Positions 24,897-34,113 of a stretch of 64,000 nucleotides of DNA are shown piece by piece (position 1 is the stretch's first letter; each line of letters begins with the position of its first letter). The stretch is from Arthrobacter sp. efr-133-TYG-118 (GTDB lineage Bacteria > Actinomycetota > Actinomycetes > Actinomycetales > Micrococcaceae), in NCBI RefSeq assembly GCF_030209755.1, contig NZ_JARVRH010000012.1, forward strand, positions 62,001 to 126,000. The letters are read 5' to 3'. Below the pieces are notes generated by a model. It saw only the letters and a list, made by a program, of their open reading frames with translations. It had not been told where the DNA came from and searched no databases. Position numbers and translations under genes: made by a program.

Positions 24897-27149
24897 TTAG
24901 GCGGTCGGAGTGAAAATGTCCTTCATTTCGTCCCAGGCTTCCGCCCTGACGAAGACGGGAACGCGGTTCAACGGCGCAGGCACCTCGACCGTTCGCTGGC
25001 CGGCGTATGTTTCTCCCGTCCAGGCATCGACCCAGTCGCCGCCCGGGAGGTAAGCCGTCCAGCTGCGGACTCCCTCGTCGACGACGGGGGATACAAGAAG
25101 GTCGTCGCCGAGCATCCATTGCAGTGGATGCTTCCATACCTCCTGGTCTTCGATGTGGTCGAAGTACAGCGGGCGCATGAGGGGGGCTCCGGTGTCGATG
25201 GCCCTGCGGGCCTGCTCTGCCAGGTAGGGCACGAGGCGTTCGCGCAGTTCGACAAGTTCGCGGAACACAGGGATGACAGTCTCGTCCCCCGTCCGATCCT
25301 GAATGTTCCACGGAGTGCGATCCCTCGATGGCTTCCGGTGATGGTTGAACTCGGAGTGGTACTGCATTATGGGCACGAAAACCGCTGCTGCAGCCGACCG
25401 CAGGTATAGTTCCGAGGTCGGGACATCGCCTGAGAAGCCGGCGAAGTCCCAGCCCCAATACAAGACTCCGCTTGCTGACGCGGAGAGTCCGGCAAACAGG
25501 GACCAACGGAATGCGTCCCAAGTGGAATTCTCGTCCCCGGCCCAGAAGGCTCCGTGGGCTTGGGAACCGGTGAACCCGGCGCGGCTGAAGGTGACGGGTG
25601 CCTTTCCTGCGGATTCAAGAAGGTCACCGTAGGCCTTGGCGTATGCGACCGGGAAGAGGTTGTTTCCTTCGTCTCCGCGCATTCCGTTCAGATACTGGAG
25701 TTCTTCGCCCCAGGCGTGTTCTCCGCCGTCGGTCTTGAATCCGTCGATGCCGATTTCTTCGACGAGATAGCGTCGCTTGTCCGTCCACCATCGGGCAGCT
25801 TCCGGATCGGTCAGGTCCGGCATCAGGCTGAGCGGGAACCACCATCCCCGGTTACGATATGGCCGCAGGCTGCCGTCCGGGGCCTCCTCACGGATGAGCC
25901 GGCCGTCACGAATCGCCGCTTCAGCGTCGAATCGGGATTGTCCTTGCGGGTGGGGCCGCATCTTGATAAGCGGAATCTGCCACAGAACCACCCGGATGTC
26001 CCGGGCATGAAGGTCATCGACCATGGCCTTCGGATCCGGCCAGGCACCATGCTCCGGGAAGGTGAAGTCGCTGAGATGGTGCGGTGAACCGTCGGGATTC
26101 GGCTCGTATTCAGCGTCGCGGAATGCCGTGAACGTAGACTCGTCGCTCCACGCTTCGACGACGACGGACCCGACCGGAATCCCGGTGTCCCTGTGCCGAT
26201 CCATCTGTCGCATGACTTCTGCCTGGGTGTTCCACTCGTTTCCGCTCGCCCAAAGCTTGAACACCCAGTCCGGAAGCTCCTTGGCGCTGCCGGCGACGGA
26301 CAGGAAGGACTTCAGGACCGCCGTCGGGGTTCCTTCGAAGAACCTCAAGTTCAGAAGAGTCTCCCCGTTCAGGGGTTCGGGGCCGACTTCGGCTTCAATG
26401 ACGAGGCGGCTTTCGTCGGAGGCACCGATGTCGTACCACGTGCGCCGGGAGGTTTCGACGTGAAATCCCCAGCCGTCTCCGCCTATTACATGGGCGAAAG
26501 GCATGGGCAAGTAAGTTTTCCGCTTCGCTCCTTGGCTCTTGTATTGCTCGAAAACGACCGCGTCCAGCTTGGACCCCCGGTGGTCGAGGGCATCAAAACG
26601 TTCTCCAAAGCCGGCGACACGCTCGTTCAAGGCCAACGGGAGTGCGAAACGAACACGCAAAGGCCGGACACCGTCATGCAGTACCTCAACGGAGTCGGCG
26701 ATCATCCGGTCAGCTCCAATGACGTTAACAGCCTGGCTGGTGGGCGCCCAGGTGGCGGCACTATAGCTGAACCACTGCGTCTTTTGAGTTCGTCCACTTC
26801 GGGTCTGCGCAGTGAAGCGGTACTTGTATGTTGTCTGGGGCTCCGACGGCGCGAGGGTTACCTGCCAGCCGCTCGCCGAACGGGCGAGCTTGGCCTGGGC
26901 GGATGCCAGGTGGCCGCCGTCGATGACCTGTCCGCGGGATGCTGCCGGTACTCGTTCGAGGGTCTCGGTCAGTTTCGTGACAGCGCCGTCGCGACCGGTG
27001 ACTTCGAGTTCGCAGATCACGTCGGTCAGTTCCGGGGAGGTTCGAACGCCCAAGGTGACGGGCTCCCCCGCGACAGGATGGGACGGGCTGCGTTGATCGG
27101 TGTCGGCGACGTAGGGGTGGCCGGAGCCGAATGGTTTGTGGCGGATCAT
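24897..27149 (-). CDS. Cytoplasmic GH31 alpha-glucosidase/oligosaccharide hydrolase
   Basis: A 750-residue GH31 enzyme without signal peptide. An N-terminal beta-sandwich is followed by the TIM barrel from about residue 290. The nucleophile is Asp474 in GIDGFKTDGGE and the acid/base is the Asp of FWAGDENST. Its catalytic domain shares many segments (NEWNTQ, WSDE-TF, DPKAMV, VVLWQIP, TPWN) with the secreted GH31 at 34114, so they are close paralogues in different compartments. It should cleave an imported alpha-glucoside. Its ATG overlaps the upstream stop (ATGA). Confidence 0.88.
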   Translation of the reverse strand: MIRHKPFGSGHPYVADTDQRSPSHPVAGEPVTLGVRTSPELTDVICELEVTGRDGAVTKLTETLERVPAASRGQVIDGGHLASAQAKLARSASGWQVTLAPSEPQTTYKYRFTAQTRSGRTQKTQWFSYSAATWAPTSQAVNVIGADRMIADSVEVLHDGVRPLRVRFALPLALNERVAGFGERFDALDHRGSKLDAVVFEQYKSQGAKRKTYLPMPFAHVIGGDGWGFHVETSRRTWYDIGASDESRLVIEAEVGPEPLNGETLLNLRFFEGTPTAVLKSFLSVAGSAKELPDWVFKLWASGNEWNTQAEVMRQMDRHRDTGIPVGSVVVEAWSDESTFTAFRDAEYEPNPDGSPHHLSDFTFPEHGAWPDPKAMVDDLHARDIRVVLWQIPLIKMRPHPQGQSRFDAEAAIRDGRLIREEAPDGSLRPYRNRGWWFPLSLMPDLTDPEAARWWTDKRRYLVEEIGIDGFKTDGGEHAWGEELQYLNGMRGDEGNNLFPVAYAKAYGDLLESAGKAPVTFSRAGFTGSQAHGAFWAGDENSTWDAFRWSLFAGLSASASGVLYWGWDFAGFSGDVPTSELYLRSAAAAVFVPIMQYHSEFNHHRKPSRDRTPWNIQDRTGDETVIPVFRELVELRERLVPYLAEQARRAIDTGAPLMRPLYFDHIEDQEVWKHPLQWMLGDDLLVSPVVDEGVRSWTAYLPGGDWVDAWTGETYAGQRTVEVPAPLNRVPVFVRAEAWDEMKDIFTPTA

Positions 27150-28324
27150 TTAACGTTCTCTTTCGCTGCTGGAGCAGGAGTCGGATCGGCGGTGTCGAAG
27201 GGCACGCCGAGGGCGATGGCGAGGCGGATGAACATGGCGTGGCTCCACAGCAGCGGGTTTGCAGAGGAGCCCCAGCGCTCGTTCCAAGGTTGAAGATGAT
27301 CGGGGTCGAGAAGGTGATGGTCAACCTGTTCGGGAAGTTCGTCGTTCGCGCCGGCGGTCGAGGCGGCCCATTCGAGGAGCTCGTGGGCTCTGGTTCGGTT
27401 TCCGGCAGCGGCCTGGGCCAGGCCGAGGAAGCAACTAAGTAAAGGCCATTGGCCGCCGCCGTAGTAGGTGTCGGCCAGATACCGGTGAACGCCGTTGTCG
27501 ACGGTGAGCTGCTCTTCGATGACCGCGATGGTCCCTGCGCTCAAGGGACTGTGCGGGGGCAGGAAGTTCATCGGAGCAATCAGCGAGAGGAGGCTGGCGT
27601 CTACCGTGTCTGTTCCCAGCCATTTCGTCAGATGGATGTCCTGGACACCTTCGTCCTGGACTCGTCGGCGGATCTGGTCCGCGATCGAGGTGGCCTGTTC
27701 TGAGAGTGACTCCTCGATGAGCCCGGTTCGGGCGATGCTGGCCAACCCGGAGGCGATGCAACCCAGAGTGCTCACGTGCACGTGTTGGGCCGACTCTTCC
27801 CACCAGTCATAGCACGGCCGTTCCCAGGAGGCCGATAGGTAATCGATGGTGAGGGCTATGGCCTCGGTCCAGCGTTCCAGTGGCCGGTCATGGCGGGCGC
27901 TGTGTTCAGCCAGGGCCCAAAGCCAGGTGCCGTATCCGTCGAGCTGGAAATCCCACCAGTCGTCGTTTCCTTCGGCTCCGTCGAGGGTAAAACGCGTGGG
28001 CAGCATTTGGTCACCGGCCACCGGCCTGCCGGCTAGGCTTTCAGCCACGATATGGCGGATCCTTCCGGCGCGGGAAGTCAAGGCATTCGAGCACCAGTCG
28101 AAGAACAGTTCGACGGATTCGATGTGTCCGGCGGCGGACATGGCGTCAGCGATGTACGAGCCGTCGCGGAACCAGCAGTACCCGGCGTAGGCGGAAAACG
28201 AGGGGCTTGCCGGGTAGGCGCCCCCGGGTGCCTGCTGTTCCAGGATGAGCCGGATGCCGGCCTCGACTATCGAACGGACCGCGGGATCTCCGTTGCGCGT
28301 TACCGTTGAACCTTGCATTGTCAT
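27146..28324 (-). CDS. GH15-like (glucoamylase-fold) glycosidase, cytoplasmic
   Basis: A 392-residue all-helical protein matching the catalytic (alpha/alpha)6 core of GH15. Supporting segments are GYCWFRDGSYIADAM near the N-terminus, DDWWDFQLDGYGTWLWAL with the substrate-binding region, CYDWWEES and the C-terminal NPLLWSHAMFIRLA. It lacks a signal peptide and the N-terminal beta domain of bacterial glucoamylases, so it acts inside. An inverting exo-alpha-glucosidase on imported oligosaccharides is likely. Catalytic glutamates were not assigned with certainty. It is coupled to the GH31 gene by a 4-base overlap. Confidence 0.8.
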   Translation of the reverse strand: MTMQGSTVTRNGDPAVRSIVEAGIRLILEQQAPGGAYPASPSFSAYAGYCWFRDGSYIADAMSAAGHIESVELFFDWCSNALTSRAGRIRHIVAESLAGRPVAGDQMLPTRFTLDGAEGNDDWWDFQLDGYGTWLWALAEHSARHDRPLERWTEAIALTIDYLSASWERPCYDWWEESAQHVHVSTLGCIASGLASIARTGLIEESLSEQATSIADQIRRRVQDEGVQDIHLTKWLGTDTVDASLLSLIAPMNFLPPHSPLSAGTIAVIEEQLTVDNGVHRYLADTYYGGGQWPLLSCFLGLAQAAAGNRTRAHELLEWAASTAGANDELPEQVDHHLLDPDHLQPWNERWGSSANPLLWSHAMFIRLAIALGVPFDTADPTPAPAAKENVK

Positions 28325-28341
28325 TGGCTTCTCTTTCAGAT

Positions 28342-28394
28342 GGTGAGCGGGTCGCGGTGCCGGCAGCTCACGGTGTTACCGCGGCCCGCTCACC
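28342..28394 (-). repeat. Long intercistronic hairpin after the binding-protein gene
   Basis: Arms of 17 bases (GGTGAGCGGGTCGCGGT against its complement, 16 of 17 pairing) enclose a 19-base loop in the 94-bp gap between the lipoprotein gene and the GH15-like gene. Such stems after binding-protein genes commonly protect the upstream mRNA and raise its level relative to downstream genes; a partial terminator is the alternative. Confidence 0.6.
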
Positions 28395-28418
28395 GGCTTT
28401 ATTCGGACTGTGCCCGGT

Positions 28419-29669
28419 TTATTTCAGCAGAGCGTTGATTTGGTCCGCGGCGCCCTTCAGGGCATCGGCCGCGCTGGAGCGTTTCGCTTCGACTTCGCCG
28501 AGAGCGTTGGTGATGATGTCGACCATTTTTTGCTGGTTGTCGCCGATGACCGGCGGGAGGGCGACTTTGTCAAGGGCGTCGAAGATGGCCTGGCGGTTTG
28601 CCGGCTTGTCCTTCGCGAGATAGGGCTTCAGGACTGAGTCATCGGAGGTGGCGGGGAGTTCCCACGCTGCGCTGATGCGGGTCTGTGCCATGACGTCTGA
28701 GCTGGTCATGTATTCGGCCCATTTCTGGGCTGCGGCCTTGTTCTTGGAGTTGGCGGATACCCCAATGGCGTTGGAGAACTCCGCGCTTGCCTTCTGCGTG
28801 TCTCCGGGTTCGACGACGATGTCCCAGCTCTTGGGTGAATCGGCGAAACTGCTGGCCACCCAGATGCCGCTGTGGAGCATGCCTAGTTTTCCGTCTTTGA
28901 ACAGTTTCGTGTCGAAGTCCGGGGTCCCGGCGCCTTGGGCGGGTGTAGGCATGGTCGTCCCGCTCTTACCTGCCAGCCATTCGGCAGCTTTGATGCCCTG
29001 GGGCGAGTTGAAGGCGACCGATTTGCCGTCGTCGTTGAGGAATTTGCCGCCGGTTTGGGCCAGTGCTTTGTAGAACTCGTAGAAGCTCACGCTCTGGTAG
29101 TCCCCGTAGACACCCGCGGCGCTGTCCGTGATTTTCTTTGCTGCAGCCGTTTCATCAGCCCATGTCCAGCTGGACGTGGGGTAGGCGACCTTGGCAGCGT
29201 CGAAGAGCGCCTTGTTGTAGTAGAGGACAACGTCGGAGAAGGAACTGGGCAGCGCGTACTGCTTGCCGTCTGACTGGTAGGACTGCAGCAGGGACTGCTT
29301 GTACTTGGAACCGTCGACTCCGTCGAGGGGAGCGACAGCCCCACTGGCCACGTAGGAGCGCAGGTTCGCGTATTCGATATCGAAAGTATCGGCTTGGGTC
29401 CCGGCGGCCAGGTCTGTCTGGAGTGCCGTCGCGTAGTCCTTGTAGGGCAAGGTGGTGACCTGGACGGTGATGTTCGGGTTGGCCTTCTCGAAGGCCTGGA
29501 CAATGGTGTCCAGATTCTTCTCGTTGCCCCCGTTCGAGATGAAGTTTGAGTATTTGATGGTTACTTTTTCGGTGCTTGAAACATTTGAGCTTGCCGCCGA
29601 TCCACAGCCTGACATGGCCAGGATTGCGGTGAGAGCGAGACCCAGCGATGCCAGGGGCTTCTTGTTCAT
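28419..29669 (-). CDS. Sugar ABC transporter substrate-binding lipoprotein
   Basis: A 416-residue family 1 solute-binding protein. The lipoprotein signal ends LAMSGC with Cys22 as the lipid anchor. Mature features are the AFEKANPNITVQV strand, FDIEYANLRSYVASG, and aromatic residues typical of maltose-type sugar sites (FSDVVLYYNKALFD, SSWTWADE). It captures an oligosaccharide at the outer membrane face for the two permeases encoded upstream. I start at 29669, where GGAG lies six bases ahead; an upstream extension is spurious. Substrate is probably the product of the secreted GH31 enzymes. Confidence 0.92.
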   Translation of the reverse strand: MNKKPLASLGLALTAILAMSGCGSAASSNVSSTEKVTIKYSNFISNGGNEKNLDTIVQAFEKANPNITVQVTTLPYKDYATALQTDLAAGTQADTFDIEYANLRSYVASGAVAPLDGVDGSKYKQSLLQSYQSDGKQYALPSSFSDVVLYYNKALFDAAKVAYPTSSWTWADETAAAKKITDSAAGVYGDYQSVSFYEFYKALAQTGGKFLNDDGKSVAFNSPQGIKAAEWLAGKSGTTMPTPAQGAGTPDFDTKLFKDGKLGMLHSGIWVASSFADSPKSWDIVVEPGDTQKASAEFSNAIGVSANSKNKAAAQKWAEYMTSSDVMAQTRISAAWELPATSDDSVLKPYLAKDKPANRQAIFDALDKVALPPVIGDNQQKMVDIITNALGEVEAKRSSAADALKGAADQINALLK

Positions 29670-29710
29670 GTGTATCTCCATTGATAGGTGAGGAAACTGG
29701 CCGATCCGGT

Positions 29711-30526
29711 CTATTTGAGTCCGGTGCCCGCAACCCCTTGGATGATGTACTTCTGGGTGAAGATATAGAGGGCAAGCATTGGAAGGACGCTGACCACGGA
29801 TCCGGCCATGACGATGTCCCACTGGGTTGTGTACTGGCCTTGCAGTCCCGCCAACGCCACGGGAAGGGTTTTCATTGCGGGGGTCCGCAGGATAATCAGC
29901 GGCCACAGGAAGCTGTTCCAGCTATTCAGGAACGCGAACACCGTCAGTGTCGCCAGCGCCGGACGGACCAGGGGAAGCACAATGAGGCCGAAGATCCGGA
30001 AGTGGCCAGCACCATCCAATGTCGCGGCCTGATCCAGGTCCTGCGGCACGGAATTCATTGCCTGCCGCAGGAGGAACACTCCGAAGGCGCTGGCGATCCC
30101 CGGCATCAATACGCCGAGATAGGTATCGATAAGGCCCAGGCTTTTCATCTCCACGAACAACGGGACGACCAGCACCTGCATCGGGATCATCATGGTGGCC
30201 AGATAGACGGCGAACACTGCATTTCGCCCCTTGAACGGCATCCGGGAAAAGACATAGGCGGCCAGTGAGCTGGTGACAAGCTGGAACACCGTGGTGAGGA
30301 TGGCGAGGATCAGGCTGTTAAGGACGATCTGGGCAAACGGGAGCCGTTGGAGCAACTGAGCGTAGGCGGACAGTGAAGGATTCTCCGGGATAAGTTGCGG
30401 TGTTGCGGAGAGGCCTGCGCCGGGGCTGATGGACGTTACGAACGCCCAAAGAAAAGGGAAGACCATCATGAGGGCGCCAACGAGGACGAGGATGTTCAGG
30501 GTGATCGAGGGACGCTGCTTACGCAT
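29711..30526 (-). CDS. Carbohydrate ABC transporter permease (MalG type)
   Basis: A 271-residue protein with six membrane segments. The cytoplasmic EAA-type loop, which contacts the ATPase, reads LDQAATLDGAGHFRIFGLIVLP. It forms the membrane channel with the MalF-type partner, whose gene overlaps it by eight bases upstream. No ATPase gene is in the operon, so a shared MsmK/MsiK-type ATPase encoded elsewhere is expected, as is common in actinobacteria. Confidence 0.92.
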   Translation of the reverse strand: MRKQRPSITLNILVLVGALMMVFPFLWAFVTSISPGAGLSATPQLIPENPSLSAYAQLLQRLPFAQIVLNSLILAILTTVFQLVTSSLAAYVFSRMPFKGRNAVFAVYLATMMIPMQVLVVPLFVEMKSLGLIDTYLGVLMPGIASAFGVFLLRQAMNSVPQDLDQAATLDGAGHFRIFGLIVLPLVRPALATLTVFAFLNSWNSFLWPLIILRTPAMKTLPVALAGLQGQYTTQWDIVMAGSVVSVLPMLALYIFTQKYIIQGVAGTGLK

Positions 30527-31484
30527 AGTGCACCCATTTCTTTTGACCTCGCACCTGAATCAGAGTGATGACCAGGATGAAAAGGAACAGTAGCCATGAC
30601 AGAGCCGATGCTTCGCCGGCCCTGCCGTAGCGGAAGGTGAGGTCGTAAATCTGCTCGACCACGACTTGGGAAGAGTTGTTGGGGCCGCCTCCGGTCATGG
30701 CATAGACCTGGTCAAAGACCTGGAATCCGTTGATCAGCGACAACACAATGACAAAGAAGGTCGAGGGGGAAAGCATGGGAAGCGTAATGCTGAACAGCCG
30801 CCTCCACCGGCCGGCGCCGTCGACGGTCGCGGCTTCATACAGGTCCTCCGGAATGGCTTGGAGGCCGGCGAGCAGAATCACCATGACAAAGCCAAGGTCC
30901 TTCCACGCCGAAGCCACGATGATCGAAGGCATGGACCATGCCGGATCTGTCCACCATCCCGGCCCTGTCACGCCGATGAGACCAAGCAGCCAGTTGACGA
31001 TTCCCGTGCTGGGATTCAGTAGCCAACGCCAGACGAGTGCAACGACGATCCAGCTGGTCACCACGGGGAGGAAGTAAAGGCCGCGCATCATGCTGCGTCC
31101 CCTGATCCGGGAATTGAGGGCAAGCGCTATGGCCAGCCCGCCGACGTACACAAGCGGCAGGTATCCGACGATGTAGTAGATGGTGTGCAGGAACGCGCCC
31201 TGCGTGCCGGGGTCGCCGATGAGCTTGCCGTAGTTCCCAAGGCCAACCCATTTCATCGGACCGACCAGATTCCATTGGTTCAGGCTGATCCAGAACGCGG
31301 AAAACATGGGAACGATCGTGAAGAACAACAGTGGCAACGCGCTCGGAATGAGGAAAACGGCGACAGTCAGCCCGTATCTGAGACGATTGCCGGTTGCTTT
31401 ACGCCGAATCCCGGGTCCTCGGTAGCGCTTCGTTGTTGCCGTGGGTCCGGGGCTGCCGGACCTCGAGTCTTGCAGAGCGGTCAC
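30519..31484 (-). CDS. Carbohydrate ABC transporter permease (MalF type)
   Basis: A 321-residue permease with a basic cytosolic N-terminus and about six helices. The EAA loop is LYEAATVDGAGRWRRLFSITLP near residue 215. The start is GTG, overlapping the ROK regulator stop (GTGA), so regulator and transporter are translated from one message. Partner of the MalG-type protein. Confidence 0.92.
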   Translation of the reverse strand: MTALQDSRSGSPGPTATTKRYRGPGIRRKATGNRLRYGLTVAVFLIPSALPLLFFTIVPMFSAFWISLNQWNLVGPMKWVGLGNYGKLIGDPGTQGAFLHTIYYIVGYLPLVYVGGLAIALALNSRIRGRSMMRGLYFLPVVTSWIVVALVWRWLLNPSTGIVNWLLGLIGVTGPGWWTDPAWSMPSIIVASAWKDLGFVMVILLAGLQAIPEDLYEAATVDGAGRWRRLFSITLPMLSPSTFFVIVLSLINGFQVFDQVYAMTGGGPNNSSQVVVEQIYDLTFRYGRAGEASALSWLLFLFILVITLIQVRGQKKWVHYA

Positions 31485-32695
31485 AATCCTCCTACCTCCG
31501 CCGGTACGTGGGTGAGCCGGGCACGAACCCGTCTCCCCTGCTCACCTGAACTTTCTTCGCTGTAGAAGGGCGCAGACGCCACGAGCGCGGCGGCTCCGCG
31601 CGCCCAGGCCTCGTCGTCCCAGGACTCGACGATCACGGGGATGCTCCGGCGGTCTGCCGTCAGGGAACCCCGGAATGATCGTTCGAATCCTGCTGCCCAG
31701 TGGCGCCATCCACGGGTTCCTTCCCCGCTGACGATCACAATCTCCGGATCCAGGATCTGCACGAGACCAGCGACGATTCGCCCCAATGGCTGACCGGCTC
31801 CCCTGAAAATATCTTGGGCGAGGGGGTCACCGTCGTTTGCGCGCTCTTGCAGATCTGCCATGGTCTCTAATGACGAAATGATTCCGGATTGCCGCGCATT
31901 CGCGACGAGTGTCTTTTCCCCAATCAGGGCCTCGATGCATCCGTGGTTACCGCAGGTGCAAAGAGGTCCATCCGCAACTGCGGGTATGTGACCGATTTCG
32001 CCGGCACCGCCCCTGCTGCCGCGCACGACCGCGCCGCCGGTGACAAACCCCGCGCCGACGCCCTCCCCGATCGTCACAACCAGAAACTCGGCATGCTCGC
32101 GGCCTGACCCATAGAGCCGTTCGGCTACAGCGAGGGCGTTGACATTGTTCTCCACCAGGACCGGAACATGGAGTTCCCGGCTCAGAACCGCTCCAAGCGG
32201 TACCTGCCGCCACCCGAGGAGGCTTGAATCAACAACACCACTACCTTGCGCATCCACCGATCCGGGAACACCGACGCCTATTCCCAGAAGGGGGGTGACA
32301 CGATCTTCGCCAACGAATGACTGGACCAGTGAGACGACGTCGGAAAGCGATGTGATCGAGGAAGCGTCGTATGCCCTATTGCCGGACCGGACTACATGCC
32401 CGCTAAGTTCCGTTTCAACGAAGGCAACATGATCCTTCGAGATCTTCATACCCACCACGCGCCCTGCAGCAGTGGCCAGGCCCAGCATCCGCGCAGGACG
32501 ACCGCCGCTGGAGGGAGACATTGACAGCTCCCTCACGAGGCCGTCCGCGATGAGGTCTTTGATGAGCTGGGTCATAAGAGCCGGGGAGACGCCAAGTGCC
32601 CTTGCCAAGTCAGCCCGGGACGCACCACCGGAGGTACCAAGAAATGCCAGGATCGCAGACCGCGTAACGTCAGCGTTGCCGCTCGGCCGAACCAT
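31481..32695 (-). CDS. ROK family transcriptional regulator (minus-strand operon)
   Basis: A 404-residue ROK repressor-type protein: N-terminal MarR-like winged helix (residues about 10-70, with ASRADLARALGVSPALMTQLIKDL), then a sugar-kinase-like domain with the zinc motif CTCGNHGCIE. Kinase catalytic regions look degenerate, as expected for regulators. It is the first gene of its own transport operon, implying autoregulation and induction by a sugar. It diverges from a second ROK gene 186 bp away. Confidence 0.9.
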   Translation of the reverse strand: MVRPSGNADVTRSAILAFLGTSGGASRADLARALGVSPALMTQLIKDLIADGLVRELSMSPSSGGRPARMLGLATAAGRVVGMKISKDHVAFVETELSGHVVRSGNRAYDASSITSLSDVVSLVQSFVGEDRVTPLLGIGVGVPGSVDAQGSGVVDSSLLGWRQVPLGAVLSRELHVPVLVENNVNALAVAERLYGSGREHAEFLVVTIGEGVGAGFVTGGAVVRGSRGGAGEIGHIPAVADGPLCTCGNHGCIEALIGEKTLVANARQSGIISSLETMADLQERANDGDPLAQDIFRGAGQPLGRIVAGLVQILDPEIVIVSGEGTRGWRHWAAGFERSFRGSLTADRRSIPVIVESWDDEAWARGAAALVASAPFYSEESSGEQGRRVRARLTHVPAEVGGL

Positions 32696-32708
32696 TGTAT
32701 TCTCCTTT

Positions 32709-32722
32709 ATTTACGACTAAAT
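32709..32722. promoter_or_regulatory. Putative ROK operator, ATTTA-N4-TAAAT
   Basis: A dyad with 5-base arms located 14 bp upstream of the minus-strand ROK gene start. On the minus strand it reads ATTTAGTCGTAAAT, sharing ATTTAGT with the site at 32845-32856 beside the other ROK gene. AT-rich dyads of this kind are usual for ROK regulators. Confidence 0.45.
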
Positions 32723-32844
32723 GAAGATTAGAACTATGACGCACCTCACGTCAAGGGGTCTCTTATGCTCAAAGGCTGCCTCCTGGTCCGAGCAGAAAAT
32801 TCCTCTTGCGGAGCAGCCCGCTCTCCCTTAGCGTTTGTTCGGCG

Positions 32845-32856
32845 ACTTAATTTAGT
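32845..32856. promoter_or_regulatory. Putative ROK operator beside the plus-strand ROK gene
   Basis: ACTTAATTTAGT is a 12-bp imperfect palindrome (10 of 12 symmetric) centred about 30 bp before the GTG start of the plus-strand ROK gene. It shares AATTTAGT/ATTTAGT with the other site in this 185-bp divergent region, so both operons may be read by one or both ROK proteins. Confidence 0.4.
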
Positions 32857-32880
32857 TACTTCAGAAAGGCCGGATACGCT

Positions 32881-34083
32881 GTGAGGATCGACCGTGCGGG
32901 CAACAAAGGGCTGATCAGGGAGATCAACGAGGCCCTCGTGCTCGCCGAGCTGCGCGGCGAGTCGCTCCATTCCCGCGCGGACATCGCCCGGAGTACCGGA
33001 CTCAGCGGCCCGACGGTCACTGCCATCACGTCACGGCTCATAGACCGAGGCCTCGTCGAAGAGCGGGCCACCGGCGCATCGGCGGGAGGGCGGCCACCAG
33101 TGCTCCTTGGCCTGCGTCAACGCGCCGGCTACGTCGTCGGCATCAAACTGACCGAGAACCGGGCCATCGGCGTCCTGGCGGACCTGGACGCCAACGTCGT
33201 GGCCCGAGCCGACGCCGCCCTGGCGCTACCGACGCCCGGCGCGGTAGTGGCAGGCATCGTCAGCACAGTCGAGGCGCTTGCTCCTGCCGGCCAAGGCCGG
33301 ATCCTCGGCGTTGGGCTGGGCATGGGCGGGGTGATCGACCGGGATGAGGGAAGTGTGCGCCACGCCACATACTTCGATTGGCACAACGAACCGCTCGCCA
33401 AACGGCTCTCAGATGCGATCGGGTTGCCGGTTCTCATCGACAACGACGTCAACGCCTTGGTGGCGAGCGAGCAGAGCTGGGGGGCCGGGCGGGGCGTGAA
33501 GAACTTCGCCGTCGTGACCATAGGACGCGGCGTCGGCATGGGCATGGTGCTCGACGGGCGCCTGTTCCGTGGCAGCCGCGGAGGTGCCGGCGAGCTCGGC
33601 CACATGAAGGTGGTGCCCGAAGGCCCGGAGTGCGAGTGCGGTGGCCGCGGCTGTCTGGAGGCCGTGATCGGCGAGCCGGCCCTCCTGGGATCCCTCGCGG
33701 GTGAGCTGGGACGGCGCGTCTCGGTCGACGAGGCCGGCACGATGGCCCGGGACGGGGACCAGCGTGCAGCACGGGTCTTCGCCGAGGCCGGCCAACATCT
33801 GGGGCGGGCTGTCGGTAACGTCGTGAACATCCTGAACCCTGACCGGCTCCTCCTGGCCGGCGAAGGTACGCATAATCTCGACCTCATCATGCCCGCGTTC
33901 CGCCTCGCTCTCAACGAGACCGTTTTTGACGGACTGCAGGACGGACTCTCGATCCACGCCGAGGCGTGGGACGACGAGGCCTGGGCACGCGGAGCCGCAA
34001 GCCTCCTGCTCAACGAGCTGTTCGAACCCAACCTCCGCTTGAACAGCGACGAGCCGACCCTCATCGGCCGCTCCGCTGGGTGA
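32881..34083 (+). CDS. ROK family transcriptional regulator (plus-strand operon)
   Basis: A 400-residue ROK regulator with an N-terminal winged helix (SRADIARSTGLSGPTVTAITSRLI), and a ROK domain with the zinc motif CECGGRGCLE and GSRGGAGELGH. It starts with GTG after GAAAGG. It lies 30 bp ahead of the secreted GH31 gene and probably shares its message, giving the export operon its own sugar sensor. It shares a VESWDDEAWARGAA-like C-terminal segment (AEAWDDEAWARGAA) with the divergent ROK protein, so the two are close paralogues. Confidence 0.9.
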   Translation: MRIDRAGNKGLIREINEALVLAELRGESLHSRADIARSTGLSGPTVTAITSRLIDRGLVEERATGASAGGRPPVLLGLRQRAGYVVGIKLTENRAIGVLADLDANVVARADAALALPTPGAVVAGIVSTVEALAPAGQGRILGVGLGMGGVIDRDEGSVRHATYFDWHNEPLAKRLSDAIGLPVLIDNDVNALVASEQSWGAGRGVKNFAVVTIGRGVGMGMVLDGRLFRGSRGGAGELGHMKVVPEGPECECGGRGCLEAVIGEPALLGSLAGELGRRVSVDEAGTMARDGDQRAARVFAEAGQHLGRAVGNVVNILNPDRLLLAGEGTHNLDLIMPAFRLALNETVFDGLQDGLSIHAEAWDDEAWARGAASLLLNELFEPNLRLNSDEPTLIGRSAG

Positions 34084-34113
34084 GCTTCACTCTCAAAAGA
34101 AAGCAGGGCAACG

